Source: Protea cynaroides (taxonomy: Eukaryota; Streptophyta; Magnoliopsida; Proteales; Proteaceae). From it: a DNA stretch of 64,000 bases. Below, one piece after another: positions 36,883 to 47,212 of this stretch. Location: contig CM053275.1 in NCBI GenBank assembly GCA_028583415.1, positions 6,515,056 to 6,579,055 of the forward strand, read 5' to 3'. Positions within the stretch are counted from its first letter, which is position 1. Each line of letters starts with the position of its first letter. The translations under genes were made by a program, and so were the position numbers. The notes under the pieces were generated by a model, which was not told the origin of the DNA, did not search any database, and saw only the letters and a program-made list of their open reading frames with translations.

Positions 36883-38762
36883 GAAAAAATTTCATCTACA
36901 CCCCATCAAGGATCGCTAACATCATCTACACCCACAAGATTGCCAAAACATCACCTAGGTCCACTTAACTGACAGAAATCACTAAAATTATTAATATACA
37001 GTTTTACCCTTCTTATTTTAAATTGAAATTTTTAAAAATTACTACTTTGACCTTTGTTGTCTCCACTGAAGTGGAATATTGACAAACGGTGAGTTAGAGA
37101 TGGGAGGCTTAGCTAGCTCATCTGTGGAAAGTCCAGTGCCAATAGAAGCTTTGGAGAAGAAATCTCGTTGCCGGTGATTCAGGGGAGGATATGGGATCTA
37201 CGGCGACCTCATCTCACGGTCATTGGTCGATCACTTCAAAAGAAAAAAAAGAGAGGAAGAAATCCGAATTGTTCACATACCTCAACAATCTCGTCGCCTG
37301 CGAATTCAGAGGAGGATATGGGATCAGGTGACCTCGTATCACAGTCACTGGTCGATCACTTCAAAAAAAAAAAAGATTCCATTCACTGGTTCTCTCTGGT
37401 TTCATGTCTATGGTGTCTCCATGTATATTCAGATTCCACTCTGCTATGTCTATTACTGATCATGGTGAAATGTTTATTACTGATCATGGTGAAATTCTTC
37501 TCACTGCGACCATCGACTAAAACACCACCTAATAATAAAAACAAACAACCCTTGTAATCCGCCGGAAAACCAGCCAAGATACTACTTTCGAAGCCGCTAT
37601 TCTCCAATGTGTCGAAGAAACGATCAAAGCTTGGGAAACAGCAGCGGCATCCGGTAATGGTTTTGCTGCAATTCCCGTCTCACGGAGATAGACAAGCAAC
37701 GGGAGTTGGAGTGATATCAAGAAACCTTCAGGTTCCTTAATATCATCTCTTTTTTTCTTTACATATTTCTCAAACATGATTATCGATCCCTTTCTCTGTT
37801 CCATCATACCCAATCCCTCCAGGATTGCAATTTAATAATTTGCCCGAGTAGTCGGTTCCCATTCTTGTAGTGGAAGACGCGAAATCTCGAATCCTCCACT
37901 GGTGAAGAGCTTCGTGAACTTGATTTTAGGGATCTTGACAACACTTTCTGAGTTACCGTTGTTTTCTTAGTGTTACATTGACAGAGACACAGACCAAGAA
38001 TCTCGATCTCATCTCTCAATCTTTCGATGAGAAACTCATACATGGTCTGAAGACCCTAAATTCACCATCGGTCAATCTCTCGTGGCTCTCCCTGGCTATC
38101 GATTTCCTCTCTTCTATACACCCCAAAGCAGCAAGGTTGGTCTCCGATCTGAAAGTATCGAGTTATCAGATTTGTCTTGCTTCGTATTTGGATGATAGTA
38201 TCAAGCTTTTGGATCTCTGTAATTCGATCGTTTTGGATATCGAACGTTTTCGACCCGGTCGACTTCTGCTCGTTTTAGGGATTCAATGGTTGCGATGAGG
38301 CCTGGATCTGGCATCAGAGGAGCTATACTGGGTGAGGAATTCGCTGTCCGATTGGGGGAATCGCTCGCAGGTTCTCAAGAATCGGATATTGCATAGTCGG
38401 AGCGGAACGGTGACCCTTCTCATTGGGGCAATCATGGTTGCGGTCTTGACCGAGTCTCCGGAGAAGATATTCAGAGGAGCTTACAGACTCTTTTCGATTT
38501 TCTTTCACGAAAGGAAACCCAGAATTGAGGTAGGGTAAAAATCAAATAAAGGGTATATTGGTCTTTTTAGGTGACCAAAAAGGTATTCTCGTCTGTCAAA
38601 AAATCCAATCCACCTGACGTCAGCATCTAACGGGAATCAACTGACGGAGTGGACTTCTTTGATTACCACAGCCAAAGCTTTGGGGTGTAGATGAGGTTTT
38701 TGCATTCTTGTGGGTATAGATGATGTTAACGATCTTTGATGGGGTGTAGATGAAATTTTTTC
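36883..38762. mobile_element. Pack-MULE 3 (carries BYPASS1/UPF0496-like fragment)
   Basis: Perfect terminal inverted repeats begin GAAAAAATTTCATCTACACC; similarity extends about 80 bp with few mismatches. A perfect 9 bp target duplication TATAATTTA flanks it (36874-36882, 38763-38771). The unoccupied site is seen in the paralogous unit at about 51925-51950. No transposase. 37170-37380 carries two near-copies of a 'ggaggatatgggatc...ggtcgatcacttcaaaa' segment (37185-37240, 37312-37370), a local duplication. Confidence 0.92.
37978..38298 (+). pseudogene. Captured BYPASS1-like (UPF0496/DUF793-type) fragment
   Basis: A 106-codon open frame in Pack-MULE 3. The pattern SFDEKL..GLKTL, then LSWLSLAIDFLSSIHPKAARL, then YLDDSIKLLDLCNSI and DIERFRPGRLLL follows the N-terminal helical region of plant BPS1-like proteins in order and spacing. 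A second open stretch at 38332-38538 may be a later part in another frame, and 37580-37690 (frame FEAAILQCVEETIKAWETAA) is another coding-like piece I cannot name. The family works in root-to-shoot signalling and is about 350 residues; only about a third is present. Non-functional as a protein. Confidence 0.65.
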
Positions 38763-38771
38763 TATAATTTA

Positions 38772-40835
38772 TATTTATGTTTATGAGTCATTTATGACAA
38801 ATCATTTTATGATCAAGAATAAATAATGAATCATAAATAATAACTGTTTAATACCAATAGACATAAAAAAGTAATAATAGATTATCACAATAATGAAAAA
38901 CACCTTCTAACTTATTATAGATTTTAGATTATATCAATTTATTTTAAATATAAATAAATATCATAAATCATACTAAACAATTACATATGTCATAATATAC
39001 TATATCATTAATTTTATAATACATACCAAAGAGAACCCTTGATATACACACAAATAGTTGTTATAGAGCCTCAATATGTCAATTTATTGTATCACATGCT
39101 AGATTTGGATTCCAATACTAAACAATCCTCAAAAGTGACATGTTCCCCTTAGATTTTTAATTGGATCTAGAAATACAATTAATTTAATCGAATGTGGTTC
39201 AGATCTCCTCTACAACCTATACATTTGCAACTTTGCTCCAAAATACTAATTAAATTCTAGTATCTTTATTTATTTTTTTATTACAAATTTTAGTTGTTCA
39301 CACCCCTCTCTCAACAAAAGTGCAGCATAATTCATTGTTTCTCTATGAATTAACAAAAAAAAAATACATATTTGATCTCTTCTCTAAGTTTGCCTTGATA
39401 TACTTTATAATAGAGACTTTGTCTCCATATAAATTACTCCTTATATATTGAGGTTTTTGTGATGAACCTGAACATACGAATCGATTTATAAGAAACTTTG
39501 TAAATGATCATGTTATATTGAGACGAAGCCTATAAAAATCGTTATAAGTATTTTGCTTTTATTGTTACTTATATAATAAAGTAGGTTTTCTCGATAAAGA
39601 CTGTTAGGAGATTCATAAATATAAGAATTGGAGGGATTTAAGGAAGCACTAAAAAGGTGATCATGATCAGATACTGTCATCTACCCATTACTCTTCCTTG
39701 GCTTAAAATAATGTTTTATTCAAGGAAAAAAATGCATTTCTTTACATTTTACATTGGACGTTAGACCTTAAAGATTGGAGTCACCCACATCTTCCCTTAA
39801 TGCATTTTTTTGTATTTTTCGTTAATATGTCTCTCTGAATTCATAAAATGCAGGCCACGCATAAAAACTTTTGCCTTAAAATAATGGAGACCAAATGAGA
39901 GTCATATTAGTTAATTAAACAAAAACAAGGGAGAAAGATTACTGTCACAATCCAATGGCTGTAAACCTAATTGCATGGAAACTGTTTTGAATTGAAATGT
40001 AAGAGACTTGTCAATAATGACGTTTTAGCTAGGGACCGACATCTCATGTGAGACACTGTAATTCCCCTATACCACATATCCGTGCTCTTGGCTCTGGTTC
40101 ACACCCCCCCCCAAAGGGTACCTTCGTTGTTTTATAAGTCAAAGGAAATTTTACTAAATTTATTTTTCACTCTATAATCTATTATGCCCAGTAGTTATTA
40201 AATAATATTTTATTTTTTTTATCAAAAATGATTTTCATAAAAACAAAAAAAAAAAATGATACCGAAAAAACCCTAAGGCAAATCTATACATAATTATGAA
40301 GAAGAGTGATCTGTTTCTTTTTCCCATTTAATTGTTTTTATTGTTTCAATTTTCGAATTTCAGTGAATTGGCTGTTGTGATGGACCCCCACCTACACATG
40401 ATACCATCGTATTTATCATTGGTTGTCCTTTATTTCTTCCTCATCCTATTTAAAAAAAAAAAAATCAGCATTTTAGCATTTCTCACTCTCTTTCAAGGTT
40501 TTAAATCCAAATATCAGACCGGATATTGGTCATATTCAAAACTGATACGGATTCAATACCGACTACTTAAAACCATGTTCTCCTCAACCTGTAGATTACC
40601 GGGGGTGTCATTAGGATCCATCTTGTGGGGTTCTTCACCTCCCCTCTTTTCTCATGCTTTTTATATGGATCAGTATGGTTTTTTCTTGACCTCGCTCTGT
40701 TTCTGATTAAATTTGGTTGTCAAAAATTTTATGTACAATCATGTACCATGCAAATTGCGGCGTTATGATAATTATATATTACAGATAATCGATAATTTGG
40801 ACAGCTGCAACCATATCATCTTCTTTTTCTTAGAA
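38772..40835 (+). repeat. Tandem-unit copy (post-gene flank)
   Basis: Matches 51930-52460 and 54340-56030 almost throughout ('gattgagaataaat', 'ttggatctagaaatacaatt', 'agattactgtcacaatccaatgg', the 40290-40560 stretch). No gene. The match breaks at about 40836 where the LTR element is inserted. Confidence 0.6.
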
Positions 40836-40840
40836 CCATA

Positions 40841-41235
40841 TGTGAGTAAGTGGCACACATGCCACTATTCATTTTAGGTATCCCCTATTAGGGGAGTTAT
40901 GAGCGTCGGATCTGAAGGACATGTGACACCCAAATCATCGTCCATCCTTGATGGAAGGAGATGGTTGGTCTATAAAAACTAATAGGTAGAGTTTTGTAGG
41001 GTTTTGTGCACATTGATATTAGTGTATTCTCTGTTTGAGAATACAATCAGTGCATAGAAATCCTTCCCCTCTTTCTTCTTTTTTTAGTTGTGGAGCAGGG
41101 CATATCAAAGTACATCAGAAGACAACATCGGTTGGACAGACACCCTGGAACAGATCCCTACACTACGGGTATGTCGAATCTTATTTCACATAGGCATATA
41201 TGGATTGTAGTTTTCTTACATTATGGTATCAGAGC
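40841..41235 (+). mobile_element. Copia-type 5' LTR plus primer-binding site (truncated element)
   Basis: A 380 bp segment 40841-41220 starts TGTGAG and ends CTTACA. It is followed after three bases by TGGTATCAGAGC (41224-41235), complementary to the initiator tRNA-Met 3' end and the standard Copia primer-binding site. A TATA-like 'tctataaaaac' is at about 40970. No second LTR is found, and the internal region stops within about 70 bp. The insertion point is known because 40835 and about 42715 are nearly contiguous in the paralogous unit at 56026-56140. Confidence 0.8.
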
Positions 41236-42129
41236 GGTGTTTCCGCTGCCGTCCACCCTGACTAGATGCTGTGGAGCATCGATTTTAATAAAAATAATTT
41301 TTATTATATGATTCTGTCGACCAATATCCCGTAAGGTAGCCGCAGGTGCATACTCTCGCATGGCTGCCAGCCAACAGGCCGGCAGGCCAACAGGCGTGAA
41401 CCGGCAGGCATAAGTAGGCTAGCTGCAGCAGCTCTGCCTGCTACACTAGGCGTAGCAGGCCAGCTCTCAAGGGCCAGCCTGCTGCGGCCATGCGCGGCCA
41501 GCAGGCTGCCGCAAGCCAAAAGCAGAGAATGTTGACGATTTTTATATCCCCTTCTCCTTTTGACCGGCCGATTCAGTTGGTTGCAAAGGATGCCGGTGAA
41601 TTCGCCGGAATCTCTGAAGAATGCCGGATACTTCGGCTTGTCCGTGCGCCGTTGCGGAATCGATATTCACTGTTAAAAACTGAGAAAAGAATATGATGGC
41701 ATGACTTGTAAATTGAAAGGAATCTTTGCCTAAATTTAAAAGAAATTAGGGTTTTAAGTGGCCTTGGTTCAACCTGGTTCAAGTAATCGAATCGGATGAA
41801 GGCCAACTCGGTTTACAGGTTGAACCGGTACCAACCCAAACCCTATCGGTCAGAATATTTCCTAGCCTGGGTCTGTCGTGACCCGGTTCGGGTCATTTAA
41901 CTTGAGCAAACCGAAATTGGGTTGGTCGGATTAACCCGAGATCGACCGTCACCCCAAATGGATCGACCAGAAGACCCGCTTTGACCCGGATATGGACTCT
42001 TTTGGACCGGAATGGTTGAACCGGTAGGAACCATTTTGGACCCGTTTGTTTCTGTTTTGACCCAGGCCTTTTGAACCAGGTGATTCGGTGATTCAGTTGG
42101 TGACATTTAACTTTTTTAAATTGTGTTTT
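41236..42129. other. Unclassified inserted DNA, no gene
   Basis: 41340-41520 is GC-rich with repeated 'ggccagc', 'aggccaac' and 'cagcctgc' motifs. 41740-42080 is rich in 'ccggttcgg' and 'gaacc' motifs. Open frames exist on both strands but overlap each other and show no family. Confidence 0.35.
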
Positions 42130-42707
42130 ATATATCACCATGTTACAGTTAAGAACCGAACGTCACTGCTTTATGTGACTGCACTTTTATGACAGTTCGT
42201 GCTGAGCGTCGCTAAAAATTAAAGAACAGTGACTGTATTTGTTATGACAGTCGTCGCTAAAAATATAGTTTTTTTAGTGACATTTATAGACAGAACGTCA
42301 CTGTATCTATAAACATAACAGAATGTATTAAGCACTGTTTTCATGTATTCATGTATATCTTTTCAATGAAATTTTTTTAAAAAAATGCCATTTCCGTATT
42401 AATCGGGTATTTATTCTTTTTAATATCTGCCCAAAATTTTTAGGCGATTCTAATTTTATAATATCACAACTTGTTCCTTCGGACTAATATTTATCTCTGG
42501 GGTTATAAATATCTTCTTTTTTTTTTTGCAATTTTTTCTATTTGATTTCTAATTTGCCATATTAGCTAGATATAGATATACAGAATAGAATGATTTATCT
42601 CACTGTTTAGTGACATTATAGAATAAACGCCACTAAATATAAGAATACAGTAAGGTTGTTTATGTCACTATTTTAGTGACAGTAACAAACGCCATTAAAA
42701 ATTAGTG
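42130..42707. mobile_element. CACTA-like fragment (right end)
   Basis: Repeated subterminal motifs 'aacgtcactg', 'agtgacatt', 'cgtcgctaaaaat' and 'aaacgccat(t/c)aa(a/t)' in both orientations, with the last bases before the unit resumes reading ATTAGTG (42701-42707). That fits a CACTA right end, TAGTG. The left end is not clear. Confidence 0.4.
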
Positions 42708-42864
42708 TCACGATGATACTGATCATCATGACTGACCATCCTAAGAACTCCGTTAAAGATGGAGATCTTGCAATGAATAATAATAATTTCAGATCTTTCT
42801 CCAAGCGTCGAGGGGAAGTTTGTCGGATGGGAGATAATCGATCGAGTTAAGAATTTTATATATG

Positions 42865-43140
42865 TGTTGGGAATATAGTCTCACATTATCTAGAGATTAG
42901 TATCTTAGGTGTTATATATATGTGAGAGTCCTTCAATTTACAAGTTCAAACTTTTGAATTAGAAAGTTAACATGGTATTAGAATTCTATGTTCATTCTAT
43001 ACGATCACTAAGAAGAGGGACTACATGCCATGTGTACTGTCACTCAGAAGAGTAGCAACGCGTAAAGGGGAATGTTGGGAATAGTCCCACAATACTTAGA
43101 GACTAGAATCTTAGGTGCCTTATATACATGAGGGGGGCTG
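42865..43140 (+). mobile_element. TRIM-like miniature LTR retroelement
   Basis: LTR1 42865-42972 starts TGTTGGGAATA and ends AACA. A primer-binding-site-like TGGTATTAGAAT follows at once (42973-42984). After only about 90 bp comes a polypurine tract GTAAAGGGGAA and a second LTR from 43073 starting TGTTGGGAATAGTCCCACA. LTR2 can be followed for about 65 bp ('cttagagactagaatcttagg...tatatacatgag') before unrelated sequence. No coding capacity, as in terminal-repeat retrotransposons in miniature. Confidence 0.75.
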
Positions 43141-43529
43141 TGGGCCTTTGGCTTATGGCTATGCCACTTGTGGTGCTGCTGCTTTGCTATGCTGCTGGTG
43201 TTAGCACATGGCATGTGGCATGGCTAAGTGGCCGTGGACCTGTTGCATGGCTAGCTGGCTGTTGAGTGGCCATGTAGTTGCATGGCTAGCTGGCCATGTG
43301 GCATGGTTGTGCCACCTCATCACTTTTCTCTCCTCCTTCTCTCTCATTGTATTCTTTCACCATATCATCACAACACATTTTATCCACATCATCAGTGGGA
43401 CCCAAACACTTTCCCTCTCTTCATTTTCTCTCTCATCAAGGTTGGTTTCTTTTTACCAACAATTTCAACGTAGTGTTCAACAGGTACTTGCCGCCCTCAG
43501 GTGTCACAGTTTTGGTTCAAAATTGGCAC
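43141..43529. mobile_element. Unclassified repeat insertion, no gene
   Basis: Repeats of 'gcatggctagctggcc' and 'atggcatg' at 43203-43315, followed by a pyrimidine-rich part that resembles 13205-13340 in reverse orientation. It lies between the broken TRIM LTR2 and unit sequence resuming at about 43530. Open frames here reflect low-complexity composition. Confidence 0.35.
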
Positions 43530-44298
43530 CCTTATGTGGGAGGGGAGTAAATGTTCTTCTTTTCTCCTTATTTTTGTGTTAGCTTATGTTTACCTATAGA
43601 TGCAATTTTCATTATTGTCCCTAACTAGAGCCCAATTGGTCAGAAAGTTTCATAGGAATTGTACTAATTGTCGATAATACGCTGGTGTATTGTCAGTTAG
43701 CACGTGTGAAGGAGATCAATTTGTTAGGTTGCATGCTTGATGTAACTAACCGAGGTTACACCACCAAGCAAGACCTTTAATAAATGGGTCTTTCTATATG
43801 ACACCGATTTGTGTCAATAACTTGACATTCATTTGATGTATATTCATTATGTTATCATGAAAACTATAATATACAAGAGAGGTATATTTTATATTTTAGG
43901 TGGGAGTATATTTTATATTTTAGGTGGGAGCGGGGATTTTGAACGATCCCACAAACGCCCTCACGTGATCAATAAGAATATCCCCAAACGAATAAACAGA
44001 AAATAGAGAAGCAGATATTAATAAAAATATTAAAATAAGATCGGATCGAAAATTAACTGATCCGATCATGTATCATGGAAATTGGGGTGTTATGGTAATT
44101 ATTTATTATAAATAATCTACAGCCCGGAAAATTGAACAGACGTGTATCAGTATTGGGGCATCTTCTTTTCTTCGAATGATTGAATAATGGCTTAGCATTA
44201 ATGAAGCTGGCACCTTGATGTTCCCAACCTTAAGTTGGACCACAAGATAAACACAAAGACAATGATATAATTAATGATCATCCAAGAACTTTTCATCA

Positions 44299-44331
<33 letters not shown>

Positions 44332-44418
44332 TCATGTACATGTTTCTCCAAGCCCTTGGGAATGTCTGTCAGAGGGCGGCTGACCGATCGAGTTAAGAAT
44401 TTTATATATGTTATGATT

Positions 44419-44490
<72 letters not shown>

Positions 44491-45074
44491 TTTTATGGGA
44501 TTTTATTGTCTGTATATACATGTATATTTTCTTTTTGAGTTTCACTTACAATTTACAATATATAACATAAAGAAAGTATAAATTAATTTTTTTAAGTAAA
44601 CAAAAGAAGGTATAGATTAGCTTAATAGAGATAATAGATTTAAAAATGTATTAATAAGGTATATTGGAATCTTATATATATGTTAATAGAAAAAACAAAA
44701 ATATGGGAAAATCGATATATGTATTTAATTTTCCCCTTATGTTTGTGTCAGTTTATGCTTACACATAAATGTATTTCCATTACTATCTCTAGAACTCAAT
44801 TGGCAAGAAAGTTTTATAGTAATTATACCAATCATGTCGATAATAATCTAATATATTGCCAGTCAGTCACATGTGAAGGGGGACTAACCATGCACGTTTA
44901 ATATCACCACCAAAGTTACATCAAGTACGACCTTTAACAAATGAGTCCTTCTATATGATAATGGCTTGTGTCAATAGTACGTAGACACCGATTCCATTTC
45001 ATTTGCACTCATTAAATTCTCACAAAATCCACAATATACATAAGAATATATTTGATATTTTACTAAATGAGTGA
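43530..45074 (+). promoter_or_regulatory. Two gene-less promoter-region copies
   Basis: 43560-43985 and 44730-45074 each match the distal promoter of B, C and D ('tttctatatgac', 'tgtgtcaata', 'catttcatttgcactcatt', 'aatccacaatatacat'). The first contains a 24 bp direct duplication (43882-43905, 43906-43929). 44170-44400 repeats 34310-34560, with (AAT)n at 44299-44331. An (AT)n-T(n) tract lies at 44422-44494. No transporter exon follows either copy. Confidence 0.6.
44422..44494. repeat. (AT)n plus poly-T microsatellite
   Basis: About 25 AT units followed by about 22 T's. Confidence 0.9.
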
Positions 45075-45560
45075 GGGGATACATTATCCGCCTAGTTTTT
45101 TGTTTGACTGGTCAACACTTCATGAATATGTCTTGGTGAGTCATGGTTGAGAATAAAAAATGTATAAAAATAATTTTATTTGATATAATTGTCCAATCTT
45201 GAGCTTAGCTACAATAATTGTAAGGCTGCGTTTGTTTCTCATAAAATATTTCATAAATTTTTTTTTAAGTCATTTGGTGATTTTGTGATTGGACATGTCT
45301 GAGAAGCACATGTACTTGCATGAGTAAGGAAAAAAATCCAGCCATGGATACGATTGGGGAGTCTTCTGTTGGGTGACAAGAGCACCAATCCTTAAGATAC
45401 CATAGTATTTTGGTAAAACAACATCTTGCATTTTGAAAGATGTTGTTTTCCAACGTTTTATATTGCAAATCAATAAAAATTGTTTTCTCTTCTCTTTCTT
45501 ATACAAATTTGTATCGATTTTAAACAAATTATCGAGAATATTTATGGCGAAATAAACATA
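45075..45560 (+). repeat. Intron-17-like module fused to a promoter copy
   Basis: From 45081 onward the sequence follows the module at 16120-16520 and 57250-57640. To the left it is distal promoter. The switch falls at GAGGGGAT (45073-45080), an 8-mer present in both parents, so a deletion has removed everything between. Confidence 0.65.
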
Positions 45561-45564
45561 GACT

Positions 45565-47102
45565 TGAAGAATAATTTTTTTTTTGTATTGTGTAGTTTTC
45601 AAACTATCCGCACTTCTCCCAAACTTAACCATAATTGCAAACCTTACCTTAAAGTTTTCAATAGTTACAACTGCTCTCATATATATTGATGGTGTTAAAA
45701 TATTTTTTTGAGTTGACAAGTTTAATTTTTCTTTTTTTAATAATAAAAACAATAATAAAGGACTAGGAGAAAAAAATCTCCTCTTTCTCCAAAACGAAAA
45801 AGCAACTTTGTTAGGACTTCTTCCATGTCTAGAGAACTAACTGAAAGCCAACCAATGAACTTGCTTGAAACAATAATCCAACACCCCACCTTTTCTCACT
45901 GAATTCTCGTTTTATTGTTGTTTAGGTAGTGCTATTTGATACTTAATTGCAGTAGCAGTACCAAAACATAGGCATGAAAACAAGATGCCTTTGTCGGAGA
46001 TGATGGTTTGATATCTAATCGAGTACCTTCTTCAGCTTTGTTTGGTTGCAAGGGGAATTGAAGGGAAGGGAAGCGAAATTTTTATATTTTAAATGAAAAC
46101 TTTTGTAATGATTATAGCACTTGCTATCATATTACTATATAACTAATTCTAAATTATTTCATATTTAGTTATTAACTTACATTTCACTTTGCATCGAGAT
46201 CCCTTCCATTTGAAATGAAAAATAAATTTTAAAATCTTATAAATATCATTATTAAATATATTAACAAAAATAAAATAAATTTTACATCTTATGTAATTAT
46301 ATTGTGTTACCATTACAAAAGTTTCCATCTAAAATATAAAAATTTCATTTCCATTCACTTCAATTGCCCTTGCAACCAAACAAAACCTTTAGATTGTAAT
46401 GGTGTTGCCATTATATACATAGATTTACCAGCAAAAAGTATTCATGTCCAATGCCAGAGGAAGAAAAGAATTGATTGGATGGAGTATTTCAGTTTAGATG
46501 ACAAGCAAGAGCTACACTTTGATGTAAAACAAAAGACCCGGTCACCAGCAATAAAACAAATTTTATTTCAGAGGTCGATGGTGATTCATGGTTTCTACCA
46601 GCCAACTACCTAAAGACCTGGCCACCAGTCATAAATAGAAGCTCAGTGAGGTTGCCACATTACCACTTAATGGTAGCTCTCCTCACTTGCAGTGGCCGCC
46701 ATGGTGGTGGAGTTGGTCGATGTTCTCAATCAATGGGAGATGGAGCTGCAGATGCAGGGAACAAAGCCATGGCCAATGGGCCCAGAAGATCACACATACA
46801 CCTTGATTGGCAATGCAATACTAGAGAAAAGGGTTTTCACCTTCTTCTCCCTCTTTCTCTTTTTCGATATATGAGTTAACCTCTGAGTGAGATGTTTTTT
46901 GAATCCAGTCAATATGGGTAGTTTCGTCATTAAAAACATTAAAGCCGAAGTAAGGTCATCATCTAACACAGAAATAAACAAACAGAGTAAGGTTGCCTAT
47001 ATCAAATATTTGAATTTAGGGGAGGTGGTTGTAATCGTTTGAAACTTTAGGGTAGAGCTGAAATTAAGGTAAAGTTCAGGAAAAATACAAGTAATTTTCC
47101 CC
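45565..47102. mobile_element. Older Mutator-like element 5, inserted before an exon 18 relic
   Basis: 45630-45690 aligns with the reverse complement of 47080-47020 ('aactt(a/t)acc.taatt', 'ccttaaagtttt/ccctaaagttt', 'attacaac'), roughly three quarters identical, so the element has long decayed inverted repeats. A truncated left end of the same element is at 24630-24760. The interior holds a nested MITE (46036-46389) and a coding-like patch at 46692-46830 that I cannot assign. Confidence 0.5.
46036..46389. mobile_element. MITE with about 70 bp inverted repeats
   Basis: Left arm TTTGTTTGGTTGCAAGGGGA is matched by the reverse complement of the right arm, TTTGTTTGGTTGCAAGGGCA. The match continues through 'aaatttttatatttta.atg.aaacttttgtaatg'. 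The centre is AT-rich and non-coding. Target duplication unclear. Confidence 0.75.
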
Positions 47103-47212
47103 TTAGTTTATGTACTGTTGTTAATTTTCTGGTTATTGTTTTCATAGTCAAGACTGTACCTGAATCCAAACGAAGGACTCTTGAAGAAATTCATACTCTA
47201 TTGAGTACTTGA
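47103..47212 (+). pseudogene. Exon 18 relic of the older transporter paralogue
   Basis: The frame stays open to a TGA: YAVV-like start LCTVVNFLVIVFIVKTVPES, then KRRTLEEIHTLLST and stop. It aligns with the last exon of plant ERD6-like proteins (VPETKGRTLEEI) and with the relics at 36414 and 57712. No exon 17 or splice acceptor is preserved upstream; the Mutator-like element ends directly before it. Confidence 0.75.

Noticed and set aside
41893..42141. Two overlapping - strand frames
   Set aside because: They lie in low-complexity 'ccggttcgg' repeat DNA between transposon remnants, with no family similarity.
43208..43582. 124-codon frame rich in Trp and Cys
   Set aside because: Built from 'gcatggctagctggcc' repeats, then running into non-coding unit sequence.
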